The position numbers and the translations under genes were made by a program. 64,000 nt of DNA. Source: Streptomyces daqingensis (GTDB taxonomy: Bacteria; Actinomycetota; Actinomycetes; Streptomycetales; Streptomycetaceae). The notes beneath the pieces were generated by a model. It ran no database searches. It was not told where the DNA came from and saw nothing but the letters and a program-made list of their open reading frames with translations. Positions 59,787 to 64,000 of the stretch are shown here, in pieces; positions within the stretch are counted from its first letter, which is position 1; each line of letters starts with the position of its first letter. The stretch lies in contig NZ_BMMP01000014.1 of NCBI RefSeq assembly GCF_014645895.1, positions 62,001 through 126,000 of the forward strand, written 5' to 3'.

Positions 59787-60361
59787 CACCGCGGGAGCGT
59801 CCGCCGCGTTTCACCCGGGAGCAGCTGGAAGCAGCGCGCGACCGGGTCGTACCGGACGTGGTGGCGGACGGCCTCCGCGTGCTGTTCTGCGGCATCAACC
59901 CCGGCCTGATGTCCGCCGCTACCGGGCACCACTTCGCCCGTCCCGGCAACCGCTTCTGGCCGGTACTGCACAGTTCCGGCTTCACTCCGCGACAACTGCG
60001 GCCGGACGAGGAACGCGAGTTGCTGACGTACGGACTGGGCATCACCAACGTCGTCCAGCGCGCGTCGGCGCGCGCCGACGAACTCGACGCCGAGGAGTAC
60101 CGGTCGGGCGGAAGGCTGCTGGCCGGGAAGGTGCGCAAGCTGCGGCCCCGCTGGCTGGCGGTGGTGGGCGTGACCGCGTACCGGGTGGCGTTCGAGGACA
60201 AGAAGGCCCAGGTCGGGCCGCAGCAGTGGCGGATAGGGGACACACGGGTGTGGGTGCTGCCCAACCCCTCCGGCCTGAACGCGCACTGGACTCCGCAGAT
60301 GATGGCGGAGGAGTTCGGACGGTTGCGGGAAGCCGCCGAGTCCGGCGAAACCGGCGGCTGA
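59783..60361 (+). CDS. mug: Mismatch-specific uracil/thymine DNA glycosylase (Mug/TDG family)
   Basis: 192 residues if translation starts at CTG 59783, which overlaps the purB stop (CTGA) and has GGGAG seven bases upstream. The next in-frame conventional start (GTG 59858) would lose FTREQLEAARDRVVPDVV, a conserved N-terminal segment. GINPGLMSAATGHHFARPGNRFWPVL and LPNPSGLNAHWT are the Mug active-site blocks (Asn activates water). It removes uracil or thymine mispaired with guanine. Confidence 0.85.
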   Translation: MTPRERPPRFTREQLEAARDRVVPDVVADGLRVLFCGINPGLMSAATGHHFARPGNRFWPVLHSSGFTPRQLRPDEERELLTYGLGITNVVQRASARADELDAEEYRSGGRLLAGKVRKLRPRWLAVVGVTAYRVAFEDKKAQVGPQQWRIGDTRVWVLPNPSGLNAHWTPQMMAEEFGRLREAAESGETGG

Positions 60362-60517
60362 CAGGAGCGCGCTCCGGACGCGCGGCCGGCGATGCGCCGT
60401 ATGTCGTGAGCCGGCCTCCTCCGGGATGTCAGAGGCCGGTGCGGGGATCGGCCGGGCCGGCCGTGCGGGTCTCTCGCACGGCACCGCACACCACCGCCGC
60501 CGGCGAAGGAGGCGCAC

Positions 60518-60916
60518 ATGGGCACCGGGCGCAGGAGTTCGCACGAGCGTGCCGTCCGGCCGGAGGACCTCAGCCGGCTCGTCGTCGAGCGGCTGAACGC
60601 GGGCGACGTCGACGGGCTGGTGTCGCTGTACGAACCCGGAGCCGTCATGGCGCTCCCGGACGGAGGGCAGGCCGAAGGCAGCGAGGAGATCCGCCGCGCC
60701 TACGAGCGGATCCTGAGCGGGCGACCGTGCTTCGAACCAGGAGAGCAGCAGCCCGCGTTGCGCAGCGGAGACCTCGCCCTCACCGCTGTCGTGCTGCCGG
60801 ACGGCGGCGCGACCGTCGAGGTGGCCAGGCGGCAGCCGGACGGTACGTGGCTGTGGGTGATCGACCAGCCGTCCTTTCCCGCACCGCCCGCCGCGCCTCT
60901 CACGGAGGGTCGTTGA
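60518..60916 (+). CDS. SnoaL/NTF2-like protein
   Basis: 132 residues with AAGGAGG before ATG 60518. The NTF2-like cone fold: VVERLNAGDVDGLVSLYEPGAVMALPDGGQAEGSEEIRRAYERILSG and ALTAVVLPDGGATVEVARRQPDGTWLWVIDQPSF. Such proteins are often isomerases or small-ligand binders. Its 3' end overlaps the next gene on the opposite strand by 17 bases. Confidence 0.85.
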   Translation: MGTGRRSSHERAVRPEDLSRLVVERLNAGDVDGLVSLYEPGAVMALPDGGQAEGSEEIRRAYERILSGRPCFEPGEQQPALRSGDLALTAVVLPDGGATVEVARRQPDGTWLWVIDQPSFPAPPAAPLTEGR

Positions 60917-61346
60917 CGGTGACGGCCGCCACGAGCTGGAAGGGCAGTTCGGCGCCCTGCTGGCAGACGGCCAGCGCTATCCAGCGCCCGTCCGCACGCC
61001 ACAGCTCCAAACAGGCCGCGGCGGCGCTGAGTTCGAGCCAAGGCTGCGGCACCGGGACCCCCTCGCCGCCCCGCACGAGGGTGCTCCACAGGCTCATCTG
61101 CTGCGGCTCGCCCCAGCGCTCCGCCAGCACGGCGCTCAGTGCCCCGCACTCCGCCTCGCACTCCTCCAGCGCATCGAGCCGTGCGGTGCCGTCGTCCTCC
61201 CAGAACTCCTCACTCGTCACCAGGTCCGCGAGGTGGTAGCCGGGACCGCTGGTCACCCGGGCCGACCTGCTGCGCCGCGCCGGGAAGGGGCGGGCGCGTA
61301 ACAGGTCGATCGTGGCGAGGTGTTGCTTGCGGGCGGGCGCGGCCAT
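60900..61346 (-). CDS. Hypothetical protein
   Basis: 148 residues from ATG 61346. APARKQHLATIDLLRARPFPARRSRSARVTSG, then SLWSTLVRGGEGVPVPQPWLELSAAAACLELWRADGRWIALAVCQQGAELPFQLVAAVT. No family recognised; predominantly beta with no signal peptide. No good ribosome site is visible. It ends tail-to-tail with the SnoaL-like gene, overlapping by 17 bases. Confidence 0.65.
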   Translation of the reverse strand: MAAPARKQHLATIDLLRARPFPARRSRSARVTSGPGYHLADLVTSEEFWEDDGTARLDALEECEAECGALSAVLAERWGEPQQMSLWSTLVRGGEGVPVPQPWLELSAAAACLELWRADGRWIALAVCQQGAELPFQLVAAVTVNDPP

Positions 61347-61423
61347 GTGGCCAGTAAACCGCCCGCCACTGACACCGGGGGCGCCCACGCTCCGCGCCCC
61401 TCTGACCCTGACGTGGCGCCCCG

Positions 61424-62212
61424 TCAGGCGTCGCGCCGCCGCACCGCGACCCAGCCCGCGACCACGGCCGCGAGAGCCCAGACGGCCGTCACGGCGAGAC
61501 CCGTCCACGGCCCCAGACTGCTGTCGGGGTTCTGCTGGAGCACCAACTGGCCGGCCTTGTCCGGCAGATAGTCGGCGGCGCCCGCCGCGAGATCACCCAT
61601 GACGAAGGGGACGATCAGCAGGAACGGGATCAGCATCGACAGAACCGCGACGCCGCTGCGCAGCAGCGCTGTCAGCCCGCAGGCGAAGAGCGCCATCAGC
61701 GTCAGGTAGACGGCGCTTCCGAAGCATGCCCGCAGCGCCCCGAGATCGGAGAGTTCGAGGCCCTTGGCGCCCAAGAGGTGCTGTCCCGCGAGGAACGCGG
61801 CGAACCCGGCGACCAGTCCCGCGGCCAGGACGAGTCCGCCCACGACGGCGGTCTTCGCGGCGTAGAAGACTCCGCGGCGCGGCACGGCGGTCAGCGAGAC
61901 GCGCAGCGCTCCGTTGTGGAACTCCGAGGAGAACGCGGTGACGGCGAAGGCGATGGCGGCGATCTGACCGAAGTTGAGACCGTAGAACGAGGCGAACAGC
62001 GCGTCGAATCCCGCCTCGCTGTCCCCTCCCCCGTCGTCGACAGCGCAGACGAGTGCGCCGATGCCGACGGTGGCGACGACGACGGCCAGCAGCGAGCCCA
62101 CCGACGAGCGCAGCGATCTGACCTTGACCCACTCGGACCTGGCAGCCGCCGTGAAGGACGCGACCGGATCGGCTGATACGGGCGGTACAGCCGTGGCGGT
62201 GGATGCGGACAT
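61424..62212 (-). CDS. ABC transporter permease (ABC-2 type)
   Basis: 262 residues with six hydrophobic segments and the N-terminal phrase FTAAARSEWVKVRSLRSSVGSLLAVVVATVGIGALV, typical of actinobacterial ABC-2 permeases. It follows the ATPase stop by 3 bases. Together with the 62216 ATPase it forms an exporter; drugs, lipids or peptides are possible cargo. Confidence 0.9.
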   Translation of the reverse strand: MSASTATAVPPVSADPVASFTAAARSEWVKVRSLRSSVGSLLAVVVATVGIGALVCAVDDGGGDSEAGFDALFASFYGLNFGQIAAIAFAVTAFSSEFHNGALRVSLTAVPRRGVFYAAKTAVVGGLVLAAGLVAGFAAFLAGQHLLGAKGLELSDLGALRACFGSAVYLTLMALFACGLTALLRSGVAVLSMLIPFLLIVPFVMGDLAAGAADYLPDKAGQLVLQQNPDSSLGPWTGLAVTAVWALAAVVAGWVAVRRRDA

Positions 62213-62215
62213 GTC

Positions 62216-63148
62216 TCAGACCTCCTGGGCGAGTACGGAAGGGGCGGCGGCGAACTGGGTCTCGTCCGCGGTGAGTGCGAGATAGGCCTCTTCCAACGTG
62301 GCCTCGTCGTTGGCGAGTTCGAGGACGGGAAGGTTCTCCTCGGCCGCGAGCGGACCGAGGCGGGCCGCGCGGGCGCCCGGCACAGTCATGCGTCCGTCCT
62401 CGCCGAGTTCGGGTTCGTAGCCGGCGCGGAGCAGGACGCTGCGCAGCCGCTCCGGTTCGGTGGAACGCAGCCGCACGCGCGGCTGCACGTGGGCGTCGAT
62501 GAAGGCGCGCATCGGGCTGTCCGCCAGCAGCCTGCCCTTGCCGAGCACCAGCAGGTGGTCGGCGTACGAGGCGGTCTCCGACATCAGGTGGCTGGAGACG
62601 AGGACGGTGCGCCCCTCGGCAGCGAGGCGGCGCAGCAGCTCCCGGATCCAGATGATGCCCTCCGGGTCGAGCCCGTTCGACGGCTCGTCCAGCATGAGCA
62701 CGCCGGGATCGCCCAGCAGTGCGGCAGCGATGCCGAGACGCTGGCGCATGCCGAGCGAGAACGTCCTGACCCTGCGCCGGGCGACCCCGGCGAGACCGGT
62801 CTCCTCCAGCGCCTCGCCTGCCCGGGCGGCGGGGATGCGGTTGGCAGCGGCGAGCGTGAGGAGATGGTCGCGGGCGGTGCGGGAGCCGTGCGCGGCCTGG
62901 GCGTCCAGGAGTGCTCCGACGTGCCGCAGCGGCTGCCCCAGGCCGGCGAACGGCCGCCCCCCGACGGTTGCGGTGCCCGCCGTCGGACGTGAGAGCCCCA
63001 GTACGAGGCACATGGCGGTCGACTTTCCGGCTCCGTTGGGCCCGAGGAAGCCGGTGACCCTCCCCGGTTCAACGGAGAAGGTGACGCGGTCGACGGCACG
63101 CACGGCGCCGTACTCCTTGGTGAGTCCGTTCGCTTCGATGCAGGTCAT
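62216..63148 (-). CDS. ABC transporter ATP-binding protein
   Basis: 310 residues from ATG 63148. Walker A LGPNGAGKSTAM, signature FSLGMRQRLGIAAALLG, Walker B VLMLDEPSNGLDPEG and the H-loop SSHLMSE are intact. The C-terminal DUF4162-like region (RSTEPERLRSVLLRAGYEPELGEDG) suits the export-type DrrA/NatA group. It pairs with the 61424 permease. Confidence 0.93.
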   Translation of the reverse strand: MTCIEANGLTKEYGAVRAVDRVTFSVEPGRVTGFLGPNGAGKSTAMCLVLGLSRPTAGTATVGGRPFAGLGQPLRHVGALLDAQAAHGSRTARDHLLTLAAANRIPAARAGEALEETGLAGVARRRVRTFSLGMRQRLGIAAALLGDPGVLMLDEPSNGLDPEGIIWIRELLRRLAAEGRTVLVSSHLMSETASYADHLLVLGKGRLLADSPMRAFIDAHVQPRVRLRSTEPERLRSVLLRAGYEPELGEDGRMTVPGARAARLGPLAAEENLPVLELANDEATLEEAYLALTADETQFAAAPSVLAQEV

Positions 63149-63278
63149 GGCAGCAAGCCTGCCGACGCACGACGCCGGGCGCCTCCCCCGCCGGTGGGCC
63201 GTGCCTCCCCCGCGGGAGGAACGCTCCTCCCCCGCCCGGGGGAGGCGGGAGCACTTGCGGCGCTGGCACGATGAGGCC

Positions 63279-64000
63279 GTGCCCGCCCTCTCACTGCTGC
63301 CGCGACCGCTGCGAATGCCCGGCGCGCTGGTTCGCGCCGTCACCTACACGCGGTGGCTGCACCTGCTCATCGGCTCGTTGCCCGCGGTGGTGTGCAGCTT
63401 CGTCTACCCCGGCTGGATCGGCCTGCTGGAACCCGGCCTGCTGTGGGTCCTGGTGCTGCCGCTGCCGCTGCTGTGGTGTGCGGCGATCCTGCCGGACGCC
63501 CGGCTGGCCGAGGGGCTGCAGGCCCGGCTGATGCTGCGGCCGGGCCCGCACGCCCGGCACAGCCCCGAGGGAGCGGGCACCACCGTCCACGACGGTCTCT
63601 CGGCGGCTCCTTCGGCGTCCTGGAACGACCGCGCGAGGACCGCTCTCTGGCTGACGTTCCGGCACCAACTGGGCTTCGCCGTCGCCTGGTCGAGCGTCGT
63701 CCTCACGACGGCGGTAGTCGATCTGCTGGTCACTGCCTCGTCCGGCGCCCCGCAGACGGAGCTGGGCCCGTTCCTCCCGTCGGAGCCCGGGCAGTGCCTG
63801 CTCCTGGCCGCGGCGGCGTTCACCACGCTCGTGTGCGTCGTCGTGCTTCCCGGGCGGGTGGCGCTGGCGGCGGCCCGCCTCCTCCTCGGGCCCTCTCCCA
63901 CGGAGTTGCTCGCCGCGGCGGAGGAGCGCACCGAGGCGATGCTCGAACGCAGCCGTCTGGCCGGGGAGTTGCACGACTCGATCGGGCACGCGCTGACGTT
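63279..64000 (+). CDS. Sensor histidine kinase, NarL/LiaS type, partial (C-terminus outside window)
   Basis: The frame from GTG 63279 runs open to the window end (240 codons). About five hydrophobic segments (residues 20-190: WLHLLIGSLPAVVCSFVYPGWI, LLWVLVLPLPLLWCAAIL, LGFAVAWSSVVLTTAVVDLLV, CLLLAAAAFTTLVCVVVL) precede the HisKA_3 H-box RLAGELHDSIGHALT with phospho-acceptor H232. The CA domain and probable response regulator lie beyond the edge. Divergent from the ABC exporter, which it may control. Confidence 0.85.
   Translation, partial: MPALSLLPRPLRMPGALVRAVTYTRWLHLLIGSLPAVVCSFVYPGWIGLLEPGLLWVLVLPLPLLWCAAILPDARLAEGLQARLMLRPGPHARHSPEGAGTTVHDGLSAAPSASWNDRARTALWLTFRHQLGFAVAWSSVVLTTAVVDLLVTASSGAPQTELGPFLPSEPGQCLLLAAAAFTTLVCVVVLPGRVALAAARLLLGPSPTELLAAAEERTEAMLERSRLAGELHDSIGHALT

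Overview
The window is high-GC actinobacterial DNA, almost certainly a Streptomyces or close relative. Supporting signs are strong third-position GC, many GTG/TTG starts, stop-start overlaps (ATGA, GTGA, TGATG), twin LacI regulators, a MurT/GatD pair, a Fic-type toxin-antitoxin pair and numerous secreted hydrolases. From memory, the order tripeptidyl aminopeptidase, ClpP-like protein, bioF/bioB/bioA/bioD, CBS-domain membrane proteins, SGNH hydrolase and purB resembles the S. coelicolor SCO1230-SCO1254 neighbourhood; I could not check this by search.

1-4.0 kb: two closely similar secreted beta-helix proteins (the first cut by the window edge) are separated by an arsR/arsI organoarsenical-resistance pair with two near-identical operator-like sites. 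4.0-12.8 kb: a YtfQRT-YjfF-like sugar ABC operon, a LacI regulator and a secreted PA14/GH2 glycosidase; the promoters on both sides of the regulator share a 9-bp core, suggesting one regulon for cutting and importing a sugar, possibly galactofuranose. 13.0-16.5 kb: a tightly overlapping MFS symporter, M24 peptidase and LysR operon.

16.5-25.6 kb: a mixed accessory stretch with three SAM methyltransferases, a resolvase-like scar, an orphan LacI with a perfect operator, Dps, a polyprenyl synthase, a DUF3140-like protein and LigB-type DNA ligase. 25.7-33.5 kb: PI-PLC-like lipase, small stress and membrane proteins, AlkB, 6-phosphogluconate dehydrogenase, a flavin-binding protein, a DUF427 protein and a frameshifted sensor-kinase remnant. 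33.8-41.7 kb: acyl-CoA dehydrogenase with divergent TetR, MurT/GatD for lipid II amidation, CtaG-like copper protein, acyltransferase and a cysteine-dioxygenase-like cupin.

41.9-54.5 kb: Tap-like and M28 secreted peptidases, an orphan Phd antitoxin divergent from a ClpP-like protein that has lost all three catalytic residues, the biotin genes (bioF divergent from bioBAD), a methyltransferase, a membrane-tethered Ser/Thr kinase and an RHH/Fic toxin-antitoxin pair. 55-64 kb: paired CNNM/CorC-type membrane proteins, SGNH hydrolase, purB, a Mug-type DNA glycosylase apparently starting with CTG, small proteins, a two-gene ABC exporter and the start of a sensor kinase cut by the window end.

The most unusual item is the catalytically dead ClpP homologue, translationally coupled to an unknown small protein and sharing a dyad-rich promoter with an antitoxin gene. 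No rRNA, tRNA, CRISPR array or intact insertion sequence was seen.
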